NCBI GenBank assembly: GCA_020051095.1
Contig: JAGVJN010000014.1
Location: 62,001-126,000 of the forward strand
Direction of reading: 5' to 3'
Source: Pseudomonadota bacterium
Lineage (GTDB): Bacteria > Pseudomonadota > Gammaproteobacteria > Legionellales > Legionellaceae
DNA length: 64,000 nucleotides
Shown: positions 19,926-28,970 of the stretch, piece after piece
Layout of the letters: each line of letters begins with the position of its first letter
Numbering within the stretch: the first letter of the stretch is position 1
The notes under the pieces: model-generated
Database searches by the model: none
What the model saw: only the letters and a program-made list of their open reading frames with translations
Told to the model about the DNA's origin: nothing
Program-made: the position numbers and the translations under genes

Positions 19926-20327
19926 CTATATGGCGTTCATGACGGTAAGACACCTTTTTTCATCGGAATGGAAAAGTGGTAAATATAAATGTAGCTCATC
20001 AATAATTATGGTTTCAAAGGGGATTTCATCCATTTCTAAAACAACGGGCTCGTATTGATCCATTATCCGCTCTGCTACTTCATCACTATCACACAACCCT
20101 ATCTGAGTCCTATTTTGATAGGAATACTCGAACGATTCCATGCAACGCTGGCAACACAACGTAAGTTGACAGCTCGTCTTCAAGGTGAGGTCGTAATAAT
20201 CACCATACTGCTGCAAATTATAAACTATTTGAACGGGGGTTATTGTAATGACGTGTGATGGTAATCTTTCTTGTTCCGGACTGATCATTATTGTATCCGA
20301 AGGGGGGTATGACAAATGTAATCGCAT
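19926..20327 (-). CDS. yceD: YceD/DUF177 family protein
   Basis: YceD proteins precede rpmF in most bacteria and are linked to ribosome or rRNA processing; the exact function is unsettled. The 133-residue protein keeps the CxxC core (LCCQRCMESF) and the DELHLYLPL segment. It ends earlier than the enterobacterial protein, shortly after a final Cys, so the C-terminal extension is missing or this lineage has a short form. The start ATG has GAG 6 bases upstream. It faces mnmA across 78 bases. Confidence 0.85.
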   Translation of the reverse strand: MRLHLSYPPSDTIMISPEQERLPSHVITITPVQIVYNLQQYGDYYDLTLKTSCQLTLCCQRCMESFEYSYQNRTQIGLCDSDEVAERIMDQYEPVVLEMDEIPFETIIIDELHLYLPLFHSDEKRCLTVMNAI

Positions 20328-20370
20328 ATTAGTCTCACAATATACTGAAGATTGCTTAAAATTATTATAT

Positions 20371-20376
20371 AATAGC
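20371..20376 (+). promoter_or_regulatory. Candidate -10 element for mnmA
   Basis: A TATAAT hexamer lies in the 78-base divergent spacer, about 30 bases before the mnmA ATG. The hexamer 17 bases upstream (CTGAAG) is a weak -35 match. Confidence 0.45.
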
Positions 20377-20405
20377 CTTTTTGTGAACTAAATAACACAT
20401 ACTAC

Positions 20406-21491
20406 ATGAACAAAGTAATTGTTGGGATTTCCGGTGGTGTCGATTCTTCCGTTTGTGCCTGGCTGTTAAAGCAGCAAGGATATGAAGTAGAAGGATTATT
20501 TATGAAAAACTGGGAGCAAGATGATAAGGATGCCCATTGCAGCGCAGCTTTGGATCTTGCAGATGCCCAAGCAGTTTGCCAACAACTCAATATACCCTTA
20601 CACACGGTCAACTTTGCTGAAGACTATTGGAATAATGTTTTTACCTATTTTTTAGAGGCTTACCAAAAAGGACGCACACCGAATCCTGATATTCTATGCA
20701 ACAAAGAAATCAAATTCAAATTGTTCTTTCAATATGCACTTCAACTGGGGGCAGACTTTATCGCCACAGGTCATTATGCCCGAACTAAGCAAATTGATGG
20801 GCAATTTAAATTAATCAAAGCGAAAGATAGAGAAAAAGATCAAACGTATTTTTTGCATGCGATTAATCCAAATATCCTCTCGCAAGTCTTATTTCCTATC
20901 GGCGATTATCTTAAATCAGAAGTTCGCCAAATTGCTAAGGATCAACATCTTATCACCCATGATAAAAAGGACTCTACTGGAATATGCTTTATCGGGGAAA
21001 AGCGGTTCCGCTCTTTTCTAAAGGAATATCTATTAGCCAAGCCAGGCGAAATTATTGATACATTTGGGAAGTCTATCGGTAAGCATGATGGGTTGATGTA
21101 CTATACAATTGGACAACGTCAGGGTTTAAATATTGGTGGGCAAAAAAATGCGGAAGAAAAACCTTGGTATGTAGTCGAAAAAAAGATTAATACGAATCAG
21201 CTCGTTGTTGCACAAGGGACCCATCATCCGCTTCTTTATAGCCAAGGATTGATCTGTCAAGGTATTAACTGGCTAGACAACCAAAGCGCAAATTTGCCCT
21301 TGACATGTTATAGTCGAATCCGCCATCGTCAACCAGAGCAAGGTTGTTTATTATCACCACCGGATGTAAAAGGCAGCCATGTGGTGATGTTCACAGAACC
21401 TCAACGTGCCGTTTCTCCCGGACAATATATTGTGTTTTACCAACAAAATGTCTGCATTGGTGGCGCCGAGATTGAAGAAGTTATAAAATAA
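20406..21491 (+). CDS. mnmA: tRNA-specific 2-thiouridylase MnmA
   Basis: MnmA puts sulfur on U34 of the Lys, Glu and Gln tRNAs. The ATP pyrophosphatase loop SGGVDSS is at residues 9-15, the first catalytic Cys in NPDILCN near residue 99, and the second in [10 protein letters not shown] near 196. Length 361 is standard. It is the first gene of a plus-strand run to erpA, dacA, ybeD and lipB. Confidence 0.97.
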   Translation: MNKVIVGISGGVDSSVCAWLLKQQGYEVEGLFMKNWEQDDKDAHCSAALDLADAQAVCQQLNIPLHTVNFAEDYWNNVFTYFLEAYQKGRTPNPDILCNKEIKFKLFFQYALQLGADFIATGHYARTKQIDGQFKLIKAKDREKDQTYFLHAINPNILSQVLFPIGDYLKSEVRQIAKDQHLITHDKKDSTGICFIGEKRFRSFLKEYLLAKPGEIIDTFGKSIGKHDGLMYYTIGQRQGLNIGGQKNAEEKPWYVVEKKINTNQLVVAQGTHHPLLYSQGLICQGINWLDNQSANLPLTCYSRIRHRQPEQGCLLSPPDVKGSHVVMFTEPQRAVSPGQYIVFYQQNVCIGGAEIEEVIK

Positions 21492-21523
21492 TAAGTAGAG
21501 AGCATTAATTTTTGGAGCTGTTT

Positions 21524-21925
21524 ATGAGTACTGTCGTAGGCAATCAAGCCGATGATAAATTACAAGATATCATTTTCACTGTGCGTGCCGCGGATAAAGT
21601 CTTTTCTCTCCTAGAAGAGGAAAATGATCCTTCTTTGAGCCTACGTGTTTACATCACAGGTGGTGGGTGCTCAGGGTTTCAATACGGCTTTGCTTTTGAT
21701 AACAAAACGAATGCTGATGATATCATTGTCAAACAGCAATGTTCGTTTGGTGATAGTAGTGTTAATCTGGTTGTCGATTCAATGAGCTATCAATTTCTGC
21801 AAGGAGCTGAGATTGATTACGTTCAAGGCATTCAAGGCGAGCAATTTGTGATACGAAATCCCAATGCAAAAACCACCTGTGGGTGTGGATCTTCTTTTAG
21901 TGTTGATGATGACGAAGAATTCTAG
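21524..21925 (+). CDS. erpA: Iron-sulfur cluster insertion protein ErpA
   Basis: This A-type carrier has the three conserved cysteines in [10 protein letters not shown] and TCGCGSSF. I choose the ATG at 21524, with TTGGAG 6 bases upstream; the in-frame TTG at 21512 is part of that ribosome-binding site. This gives 133 residues with a slightly acidic tail. ErpA-type carriers deliver Fe-S clusters to isoprenoid and respiratory enzymes; an IscA/SufA role cannot be fully excluded. Confidence 0.9.
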   Translation: MSTVVGNQADDKLQDIIFTVRAADKVFSLLEEENDPSLSLRVYITGGGCSGFQYGFAFDNKTNADDIIVKQQCSFGDSSVNLVVDSMSYQFLQGAEIDYVQGIQGEQFVIRNPNAKTTCGCGSSFSVDDDEEF

Positions 21926-22003
21926 CGAAATATTTTTTCATCACCGTTTACCAATACAGCCAATATGTTATTATAACGATTTTAAAGACTGGATTGATGT
22001 ATT

Positions 22004-23209
22004 ATGCTTAGGCTATCTTTTCCTTATAAATATGTTGCGGTTACAATTTTCTGTTTCATTGTGTCTTATGGCCAAGCCACAACCCTGCCAAAACAGCCGC
22101 CTCGTCCTACCGAAGGACCATTAACTATCCCCGCAGCCCCAACGATTAATGCAAAATCCTATATTTTGATTGATGTTGATAGTGGCAAGGTCATCGCGGA
22201 AAAAAACAGTGAGCAAAAGTTGCCACCTGCTAGTTTGACAAAATTAATGACGCTCTATGTGATATCCAATTCACTTAGCAGTGGTCAACTTAGACTAGAA
22301 GATAATGTCCCTGTGAGTGTAAAAGCCTGGAAAACAGGTGGTTCTCGCATGTTTATTAAAGAAGGTCAGCAAGTGAGCGTTGAAAATCTTTTAAAAGGCA
22401 TTATCGTCGATTCTGGGAACGATGCTTGTGTGGCCATGGCTGAATATATTGGGGGTTCAGAAGAGGGTTTTACGGCAATCATGAATCAACAGGCTCAATC
22501 GATTGGAATGAAAAACAGCCATTTCACGGATAGCACCGGCCTCCCCAACGCCGAATTATACACCACATCCATGGATCTAGCGATACTTAGTCGTGCGTTG
22601 ATCCAATCATTTCCTCAATACTACCATTGGTATAAACAAAAATGGTTTACTTACAACGGCATTAGACAACCCAATAGAAATCGGCTGTTATGGCGAGATA
22701 GTCACGTTGATGGTATGAAAACAGGCCATACCAATGATGCGGGTTACTGCCTCGTGTCCTCCGCTAAAAAAGATAACATGCGTCTCATAGCCGTAGTGCT
22801 CGGTTCACCTTCAGAAGCGGCACGTGCCGATGATAGTGAGCGGTTGCTTAACTATGGATTCCGATTCTTTACAACCCATCAACTATTTAAAGCCAAGGAA
22901 ACCATTACCAGTCTTCCTTTATACAAAGGGCAACTCAATCAAGTCAACGTCGGCCTTAAAAGTGACCAATATATCACTATACCAACTGGCACCTATGATA
23001 AACTGAAAGTATCAACCAATATTCCAAGCTCATTAGTAGCGCCTATCAAACAAGGGCAACAAATTGGGGAGCTTATTATCGAATTAGAAGGCAAACCTGT
23101 TGTACAAAAACCACTCTATGCCTTGCATGATGTGCAAAAAGGTGGTTTTTTTGTTAGATTTAAGGATGGTTTTAAATTAACTTGGAATAATTGGTTTGGG
23201 AAAGCTTAA
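22004..23209 (+). CDS. dacA: D-alanyl-D-alanine carboxypeptidase (PBP5/6 family)
   Basis: This low-molecular-weight penicillin-binding protein trims the terminal D-Ala of peptidoglycan stem peptides. It has a cleavable signal peptide (about residues 1-25), the SxxK motif in PPASLTKLMT near residue 76, SxN in VDSGNDACV, and KTG in DGMKTGHTND. The C-terminal beta domain and an amphipathic end (FKDGFKLTWNNWFGKA) for membrane attachment are present. Length 401 is typical. The dacA-ybeD-lipB order matches E. coli. Confidence 0.95.
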   Translation: MLRLSFPYKYVAVTIFCFIVSYGQATTLPKQPPRPTEGPLTIPAAPTINAKSYILIDVDSGKVIAEKNSEQKLPPASLTKLMTLYVISNSLSSGQLRLEDNVPVSVKAWKTGGSRMFIKEGQQVSVENLLKGIIVDSGNDACVAMAEYIGGSEEGFTAIMNQQAQSIGMKNSHFTDSTGLPNAELYTTSMDLAILSRALIQSFPQYYHWYKQKWFTYNGIRQPNRNRLLWRDSHVDGMKTGHTNDAGYCLVSSAKKDNMRLIAVVLGSPSEAARADDSERLLNYGFRFFTTHQLFKAKETITSLPLYKGQLNQVNVGLKSDQYITIPTGTYDKLKVSTNIPSSLVAPIKQGQQIGELIIELEGKPVVQKPLYALHDVQKGGFFVRFKDGFKLTWNNWFGKA

Positions 23210-23233
23210 ACTATATTGGAAAATATTAATCGA

Positions 23234-23500
23234 ATGGCTAATAAACATACCATGATGGATTTTCCTACTGACTTTAAAATTAAGGTCTTTGGCCCCAATG
23301 ATCATCAATACATCGAAGAAATTCGACAGTTGTCACATGACCATTGTGAGCAAGGCGATAAACCAACATTTACTTATCAGCCAAGCACAAACCATCGTTA
23401 CATCTCCATCACGATTGCCTTCCATGTGACTTCAAAGTCGAATTTGGATAAAATCTACAATGCATTAACCGCCCATCCACAGGTTAAAATGGTAATATGA
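23234..23500 (+). CDS. ybeD: YbeD/DUF493 family protein
   Basis: A small alpha/beta protein between dacA and lipB, as in E. coli. The start at 23234 ([10 protein letters not shown]) gives 88 residues, matching the 87 of the E. coli protein; a TTG at 23216 would add six residues without family support. Core segments [11 protein letters not shown] and the alternating ITIAFHVTS strand fit the family, which has an ACT-like fold and unclear function. The stop overlaps the lipB start by 4 bases. Confidence 0.85.
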   Translation: MANKHTMMDFPTDFKIKVFGPNDHQYIEEIRQLSHDHCEQGDKPTFTYQPSTNHRYISITIAFHVTSKSNLDKIYNALTAHPQVKMVI

Positions 23501-24108
23501 TGGCCCTGATTCATAAGCACCTTGGACTTGTTGACTACGAAAGTACTTGGCAGAAGATGAAAAGCTATACAAGTGAGCGAGATGAAAAATCAAACGATGA
23601 GCTATGGTTTTTACAACATCCGCCGGTCTACACGCAAGGTCAAGCAGGTAAAGCCGAACACATATTAAACCCCAGGTCAATCCCCATCATTCAAACAGAC
23701 CGTGGTGGGCAAGTCACTTATCATGGCCCTGGCCAGCTAGTTGTCTATTTCATGCTTGATATACAAAGGATGAATCTGGGCATACGGACCCTCGTTGGCT
23801 TATTAGAAAAATCATTAATTGAACTGCTAAGCCTCTACAAAATTAAGGCACAAATTCAATGTGGCGCACCCGGGGTTTATGTCGATGAGGCTAAGATTGC
23901 TTCCATTGGTTTGCGCGTAAAAAAGGGAAGAACTTATCATGGGATTGCCTTGAACATTGATATGGATTTGAAGCCATTTGACGGCATTAATCCTTGCGGC
24001 TATGCCAAAATGAAAATGGTTCAGGTTAAAGATTACGTTGATGATGTGTCTTTTTTAAAAATTACCCAAGATTATGAGAATGTCCTCTCAAGTATTTTTG
24101 GGAATTAA
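23497..24108 (+). CDS. lipB: Octanoyltransferase LipB
   Basis: LipB moves octanoyl from ACP to lipoate-dependent enzymes. It shows [16 protein letters not shown], the catalytic Lys in [12 protein letters not shown] and the catalytic Cys in INPCGY. Length 203 is normal. lipA, which often follows, is not here; the next gene, 2 bases later, encodes the LssY-like membrane protein. Confidence 0.95.
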   Translation: MMALIHKHLGLVDYESTWQKMKSYTSERDEKSNDELWFLQHPPVYTQGQAGKAEHILNPRSIPIIQTDRGGQVTYHGPGQLVVYFMLDIQRMNLGIRTLVGLLEKSLIELLSLYKIKAQIQCGAPGVYVDEAKIASIGLRVKKGRTYHGIALNIDMDLKPFDGINPCGYAKMKMVQVKDYVDDVSFLKITQDYENVLSSIFGN

Positions 24109-24110
24109 CC

Positions 24111-26102
24111 ATGCATCTATTCACTGACTATATTCAGCCGATTACAGTCTGGTTAGCAGACAACCCTCACTGGGCATTAATCATTACCTTTCTTATATCA
24201 TTTTCAGAATCGTTGGCGATTGTTGGGAGCATTGTTCCGGGATCAGTTACTATGACAGCCATTGGGATTTTAGCTGGCTCGGGCGTTATGAGAATTGATT
24301 TAACCATACTAGCAGCAATTCTTGGAGCAACTTGTGGTGATAGTGCAAGCTATTTTTTAGGGTATTATTACAGCGACCGACTAGCGTATGTCTGGCCCTT
24401 TAGCAAATACCCTAAGTGGTTAGCGTATGGAAAGGACTACTTCACCAAACATGGTGGAAAAAGTGTTCTCATCGGACGGTTTATTGGTCCTTTACGTTCG
24501 CTCATACCGATAATAGCCGGTATGATGAAAATGCAACAATCTCGTTTTTTAACAGCAAATGTGTTGTCAGCTATTGGATGGTCAATATTATATGTTATCC
24601 CAGGAGTATTAATTGGCGCTGCAAGTTCTGAACTTTCAAATGAGAGTGCCACCAAGTTATTTGTTGGTGTGCTTTTAGCGCTATTTGCAATTTGGATAGC
24701 AGGAATCGGTTTAAAGTGGTTACTAATTCACAGTAAAATTTGGCTTTCTCATAGCTTTCATCGTTTTTGGATTTTTGCCAAGCGCCATCGGCGTGTGCAA
24801 TCTATTTTTTTATGGATTACTCCCCCTGCTGAAAAAGACCATGCTCCTACCTGTTTTTTACTGCTAAGCATCTTAATCATTTTAATCTCGTTATTTTTCA
24901 TTAACTTATTTCAATCCTCCCCTATGCTTAACGGGTTAGACCAAGGGATTTATTATTTCTTCAGTAGTATTAAAAACAGTTATTTTGACACCTTCCTGAT
25001 CATTACTGCGTTATTAACATCTTTTTATATCACAGTATATTTTTATCTGATTTTGGCGACAGGTTTTTTATTACATAAGCAATGGCGAACGCTAAGATAT
25101 TGGTTTTTTATACCAATTTTAACCTTGCTGATTAATTTATGTGGTTGCCAGAATATTTCTCAACCGCTGTTATACCCTGTCTTTCATTTAAGTACTTGCT
25201 TGCAGCAAAGCTGGATAACATCCTTATGTTCTTCCGTGTTATTGTTTACCAATTATGGTTATAAACAAATGCATGCTGGCCTTACGACTGTTTTATTTAT
25301 TGTGTTTGTTGGATTTAGTGCGTTAACGCATTTATATTTTGCCCAGTTGAGTTTCACTGACATCTTAATAGCTAGCCTCAATGGCTTACTAGTAGCGACC
25401 ATATTATGGCTATTTTATCGGCGAAAACATCTTCCCTTAAACACGGATATTAAACCTTGGGTTAGCTTTTATGCGTTAATTATTATCTCATTCGCAATCG
25501 CCTTTTCATTTCTAGAATTCCCTCAACTAAAAGAAACACACCCATTCAAGCAAAAAATTAGTTTAATAACAAAGAATCAGTGGTGGAATCAACAAGGTTT
25601 TACACCACCACAAATCCGTCGAAATCGATGGGGTACGCCCGTTAGTTATATGAATATTCAATTCGCCGGTGATTTAGAAGTATTTAGATTGGCCCTTCAG
25701 TCACAAGGATGGCAAGCAGTGGATGATCATATTTTTCAAGCCTTTTTAGGTCGTTTAAAAGCCAATGATTCGTGGTACAGGAAGCTACCCTTTTTACCGC
25801 AGCTATATAAGGCGAAATCTTCAAAATTAGTCATGGTAAAACAAGTTCAAGGCGACTTTTTAGTCATTCGGCTATGGCTCTCACCCATCGAATTAAAACA
25901 TGATAAAACAACGATTTATTTCGGCAGTGTTCATCAGTCCTACCTTGAGCAAAAGCAGCACCATATTAGCCAACTGTCCCCGATTGCGATAGTCAGGCAT
26001 GATCTCAATGGCCTCTTTAAATTGAAGCCCTTTACTTTGATGAAACAATCCCCCCCCATTTTAGTGAACATGCCCAACGACGGACTTCTAATTTCACAAT
26101 AG
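24111..26102 (+). CDS. DedA-PAP2-LssY_C fusion membrane protein
   Basis: The 663-residue protein has three parts. Residues 1-215 are a DedA domain with the conserved acid in SFSESLAIVGSIVPG and the GRFIGPLRSLIP motif; such proteins flip or move lipids. Residues 255-445 are a multi-pass region like PAP2 phosphatases, but the expected PSGH is replaced by QMHAGL and the SR...H...D motif reads THLYFAQLSFTD, so catalysis is unlikely. Residues about 490-645 are an LssY C-terminal domain (NRWGTPVSYMNIQFAG, WYRKLPFLPQLY). The same order occurs in Legionella LssY. It starts 2 bases after lipB with GGGA 7 bases upstream. Confidence 0.85.
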   Translation: MHLFTDYIQPITVWLADNPHWALIITFLISFSESLAIVGSIVPGSVTMTAIGILAGSGVMRIDLTILAAILGATCGDSASYFLGYYYSDRLAYVWPFSKYPKWLAYGKDYFTKHGGKSVLIGRFIGPLRSLIPIIAGMMKMQQSRFLTANVLSAIGWSILYVIPGVLIGAASSELSNESATKLFVGVLLALFAIWIAGIGLKWLLIHSKIWLSHSFHRFWIFAKRHRRVQSIFLWITPPAEKDHAPTCFLLLSILIILISLFFINLFQSSPMLNGLDQGIYYFFSSIKNSYFDTFLIITALLTSFYITVYFYLILATGFLLHKQWRTLRYWFFIPILTLLINLCGCQNISQPLLYPVFHLSTCLQQSWITSLCSSVLLFTNYGYKQMHAGLTTVLFIVFVGFSALTHLYFAQLSFTDILIASLNGLLVATILWLFYRRKHLPLNTDIKPWVSFYALIIISFAIAFSFLEFPQLKETHPFKQKISLITKNQWWNQQGFTPPQIRRNRWGTPVSYMNIQFAGDLEVFRLALQSQGWQAVDDHIFQAFLGRLKANDSWYRKLPFLPQLYKAKSSKLVMVKQVQGDFLVIRLWLSPIELKHDKTTIYFGSVHQSYLEQKQHHISQLSPIAIVRHDLNGLFKLKPFTLMKQSPPILVNMPNDGLLISQ

Positions 26103-26250
26103 GCAAACAACTATTTTTATACAGGCTGTTCTGTATGTAAGTCATTTGTATTATTTATTAAGCAGTTGATTATTATATCAATAAGATATTTATTGCCCAA
26201 TAAATAAAAAATTGATAAGCTCTTAATTGTCTTCTCATATAGTAAACGTA

Positions 26251-26946
26251 ATGCGAATTATATATATCTTACTCACTTTGTGTATTTCCCCTTCTCTCAC
26301 TTGGTCAATGGCCCCAAAAATTAATTGGCATAAAGCAGTCAATATAGCCATAGAAAAATATGGTTTGCGCACGGAACCATCGCTACAAAACGCATTTCTG
26401 CGAGCCCATGTTTCTTACCCTCCAAAAGAAATTACATTTCTTGCGTTTAAGAAAGAAAAAAAGATGGAACTTTGGGCAAAGCAAGATAATCAATGGCGAT
26501 GGATTAAAAATTATAAACTAACGGCATTTAGCGGTGCCCTTGGCCCGAAATTAAAAGAACATGATAAACAAATCCCTGAAGGAATTTATAATTTAACAAT
26601 GTTAAATCCTTTTTCAAAATTTCACTTATCAATCCAAATTGACTACCCAAACAGTTTTGACCGCAGTATTGCTCGTCTAGAAAGAAGACGCCACTTGGGC
26701 GGCAATATTTTTCTACATGGTAAAAATGTCTCTGTCGGGTGTTTAGCAGTTGGCGATAGAGCCATCGATCAAATATTTCTAATTGTTAATCGAGTCGGCT
26801 TAGAAAATAGTACGTTAATTATCGCCCCAAATGATATGCGGGTTGCACCTGCGGCTACCCATCTTATCGGCAAACCCAAGTGGGTCACATTACTCTACAA
26901 AAAGATCAAAGTTGCACTGCAACCTTTTCGTCACGCCAAAGCTTAA
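26251..26946 (+). CDS. Periplasmic L,D-transpeptidase (YkuD family)
   Basis: From the ATG at 26251 the protein has a signal peptide (MRIIYILLTLCISPSLTWSMA) and 231 residues. The YkuD catalytic motif is present as HGKNVSVGCLAVGDRAI with the nucleophilic Cys near residue 164; the usual Arg after GC(x) is Ala. KLKEHDKQIPEGIYNL matches the family's strand before the active site. It may make 3-3 crosslinks or attach a lipoprotein, or act as an endopeptidase-like YafK relative, which it resembles in the SVGCLAVGD motif. A TTG start at 26227 is possible but spoils the signal peptide. Confidence 0.85.
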   Translation: MRIIYILLTLCISPSLTWSMAPKINWHKAVNIAIEKYGLRTEPSLQNAFLRAHVSYPPKEITFLAFKKEKKMELWAKQDNQWRWIKNYKLTAFSGALGPKLKEHDKQIPEGIYNLTMLNPFSKFHLSIQIDYPNSFDRSIARLERRRHLGGNIFLHGKNVSVGCLAVGDRAIDQIFLIVNRVGLENSTLIIAPNDMRVAPAATHLIGKPKWVTLLYKKIKVALQPFRHAKA

Positions 26947-27054
26947 CAGTCTATCACTGACATAGCTTCATAAAATGTTAAGAAATATGAATTATAATTG
27001 AATTAAATGAAACATATGGAATACGTTTCAACAAACTATTCAGGCTTGGCATGC

Positions 27055-27066
27055 AACCCTATAGGG
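27055..27066 (+). repeat. Short hairpin before the 27084 gene
   Basis: AACCC-TA-GGGTT-like dyad followed by TTTTT lies directly before the ribosome-binding site GGGAG of the next gene. It could be a weak terminator for the L,D-transpeptidase gene or affect translation of the next one. Confidence 0.35.
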
Positions 27067-27083
27067 TTTTTGGGAGTTAAATA

Positions 27084-28604
27084 ATGTTTTTCACCGATCT
27101 CATTGTTAAACTTAATTATAAAACAGCCAATAAAGAGGCGGTTTTAGATGCCCTGGGCCAACCTTTGGCGAAATTCCCTGAAACAGATGATAACAAGCTG
27201 ATATATATTGTCAAAACGAATAATGATTTACAGGTAGTCAATGCTGAGAAAGCGAAAAACCTATCAGAAGCCAATAAAAAGAAAAATGAAGATGAAATAA
27301 CAGAACAACTCTTCGCAATTGAACGTCAAAAATATGCACTGCTAACAGAGGGCCTTAATCCACTCCTCAATCCAGAGATAACCGATAGGCTAGGTATAAA
27401 AATTGCCTCAGCCTTTGCTAGCAATATGGCAAAAGTATTAGCGTTATTTATCACAGCAGCATTGTTGCCACTCATTAATCTGTTGGCGATGCCGCTCGTC
27501 TTTTCCGGTGTATATTTCTTGCTTCATCTTATACGCTATCGTGTCACCATGGGTCGATGGCCAAATAAAAGAGAGCTTGAACACCTCCTGGGTTATTCTC
27601 TCGCTGCAGCAGGCGAAATGATATTAGCGACAGGGATCTTCATGCTACTCAGTAGCGCATCGATATTAGCCCCTATTTCGGTCCATATATTAAGTATTGT
27701 TGGGTTGCCCTTTGGTGGACCTTTATTCACGTACTTGATTATGCCATTAATCATGGCAACCGTTATTGCTACCGCAACGACAATTTACAATCTTGCACGT
27801 GTTTTAGTTAACCATTTCTTCGATGTCAGATTTCACTTTAGTCGCAAATTTCCATTTTTCTTTACCATCAGTCTAAAACAAGAGCGCGAAAGTTTGGCTA
27901 CGTTAGCAAAAAATCTTGTGATAACTGCCTTTAGAGAATTCACAACCGGCTTCATCGTTTCATTAATTGCAATGTATTTGAGCTATATCCCAGGTGCTTT
28001 ATTAGGTAGCTATCTATCAGGTCCTGCAATATCGGCTGCATCAACAGCACTGTTTACAACGAGCATCCAGATTGTCGGCTCAATACTTGATTCCGTTATC
28101 ATCTCACTTGCTTTAGACAAGCTTTTTGATACCGTGTTCAAACCTGCTTTGAGTCGAACAATTGATCAATATACAAGTCCTTCCGATGTATCACCCAAGC
28201 AAAAAGATGAAACTTCTAAATCACATAGTGCTTCTAACAAATTTCAGCCATCTGCAAGTAATAACCTAGCAGCAGCGACTACTATTGCAAGCACTATCCA
28301 AGAGCGTACTAAATCAAAAGACCTTTCTGATTCCTCAAATACCATTCAGACCCAGGCAACACCCCTACCCAAAACCGCTGATACCTCCCCTACGCCTGCA
28401 GCCCAAAGTCCAAAAACCGAGAAAAGAGATGAAAAAACACCTCATAAGCATCATAGTCTATTTCATCACCATGAAATGACTCCTGCGAAACAGCCAGAAA
28501 TGACTAAAGATAATATGCCCCCTTCGACTGTGGAAGAAAAGCATAACTATGATGATGACGTTGGAAATGAAAATTTAGAAAACCAACAAACACAAAAGAA
28601 ATAA
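27084..28604 (+). CDS. Unrecognised multi-pass membrane protein with polar C-terminal tail
   Basis: I do not recognise this 506-residue protein. Residues 1-110 are soluble and charged. Residues about 113-345 contain five or six hydrophobic stretches (near 113-150, 168-192, 195-240, 285-310, 315-345). From residue 362 a Ser/Thr/Pro/Lys/Gln-rich tail looks disordered, includes a His-rich patch (HKHHSLFHHHE) and ends in an acidic/Gln stretch. Start: GGGAG 7 bases before the ATG. Multi-pass proteins with polar tails are frequent among Dot/Icm effectors of Legionellales, but nothing here proves secretion. It converges on the six-cysteine gene with a 7-base gap. Confidence 0.7.
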   Translation: MFFTDLIVKLNYKTANKEAVLDALGQPLAKFPETDDNKLIYIVKTNNDLQVVNAEKAKNLSEANKKKNEDEITEQLFAIERQKYALLTEGLNPLLNPEITDRLGIKIASAFASNMAKVLALFITAALLPLINLLAMPLVFSGVYFLLHLIRYRVTMGRWPNKRELEHLLGYSLAAAGEMILATGIFMLLSSASILAPISVHILSIVGLPFGGPLFTYLIMPLIMATVIATATTIYNLARVLVNHFFDVRFHFSRKFPFFFTISLKQERESLATLAKNLVITAFREFTTGFIVSLIAMYLSYIPGALLGSYLSGPAISAASTALFTTSIQIVGSILDSVIISLALDKLFDTVFKPALSRTIDQYTSPSDVSPKQKDETSKSHSASNKFQPSASNNLAAATTIASTIQERTKSKDLSDSSNTIQTQATPLPKTADTSPTPAAQSPKTEKRDEKTPHKHHSLFHHHEMTPAKQPEMTKDNMPPSTVEEKHNYDDDVGNENLENQQTQKK

Positions 28605-28611
28605 GCAATCG

Positions 28612-28851
28612 CTATTCACCTGCATCACGACATTCATTACTTATATTGAATTTGCAAAGACCTTGACAATGAATGCTATTGCTAAACTCTGAAGAACATT
28701 TCTGCTCACACTCCGGTAAACGTTGATCAATGCAAATTTGTTGATCCGTTTGCTGGGTCAATATTGCCGCTTCAGATAACTCTTTAGCCAATACGGCAGC
28801 TTGGTTTAAACTAAGCAATACTAAAATGATCCATCTCATCATATCTGTCAA
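28612..28851 (-). CDS. Small secreted six-cysteine protein
   Basis: This is a 76-79-residue protein with a hydrophobic leader (MMRWIILVLLSLNQAAVLA) and a likely signal peptidase I site after ALA-like residues. The mature part of about 57 residues has six cysteines (IC, EC, KC, HC, LC, EC), suggesting three disulfides in the periplasm or outside. I recognise no family. The start is uncertain: TTG at 28851 with AAGGGA about 4 bases upstream, or ATG at 28842. It is transcribed away from the type I secretion ABC gene. Confidence 0.65.
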   Translation of the reverse strand: MTDMMRWIILVLLSLNQAAVLAKELSEAAILTQQTDQQICIDQRLPECEQKCSSEFSNSIHCQGLCKFNISNECRDAGE

Positions 28852-28970
28852 ATAATCCCTTTACTGTATTGTTAGCTTAGCATATCTTAGTATCAAGTGT
28901 ATTTCATCAATGCAAATCATTGATTTCACGACTATAATATTTAATGAATACAATAAGAACATAATTTAAC

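Noticed and set aside
19926-20327. YceD as a frameshifted gene
   Set aside because: It ends early, but the core motifs are complete and short forms are plausible in this group; I found no continuation of the family sequence in another frame.
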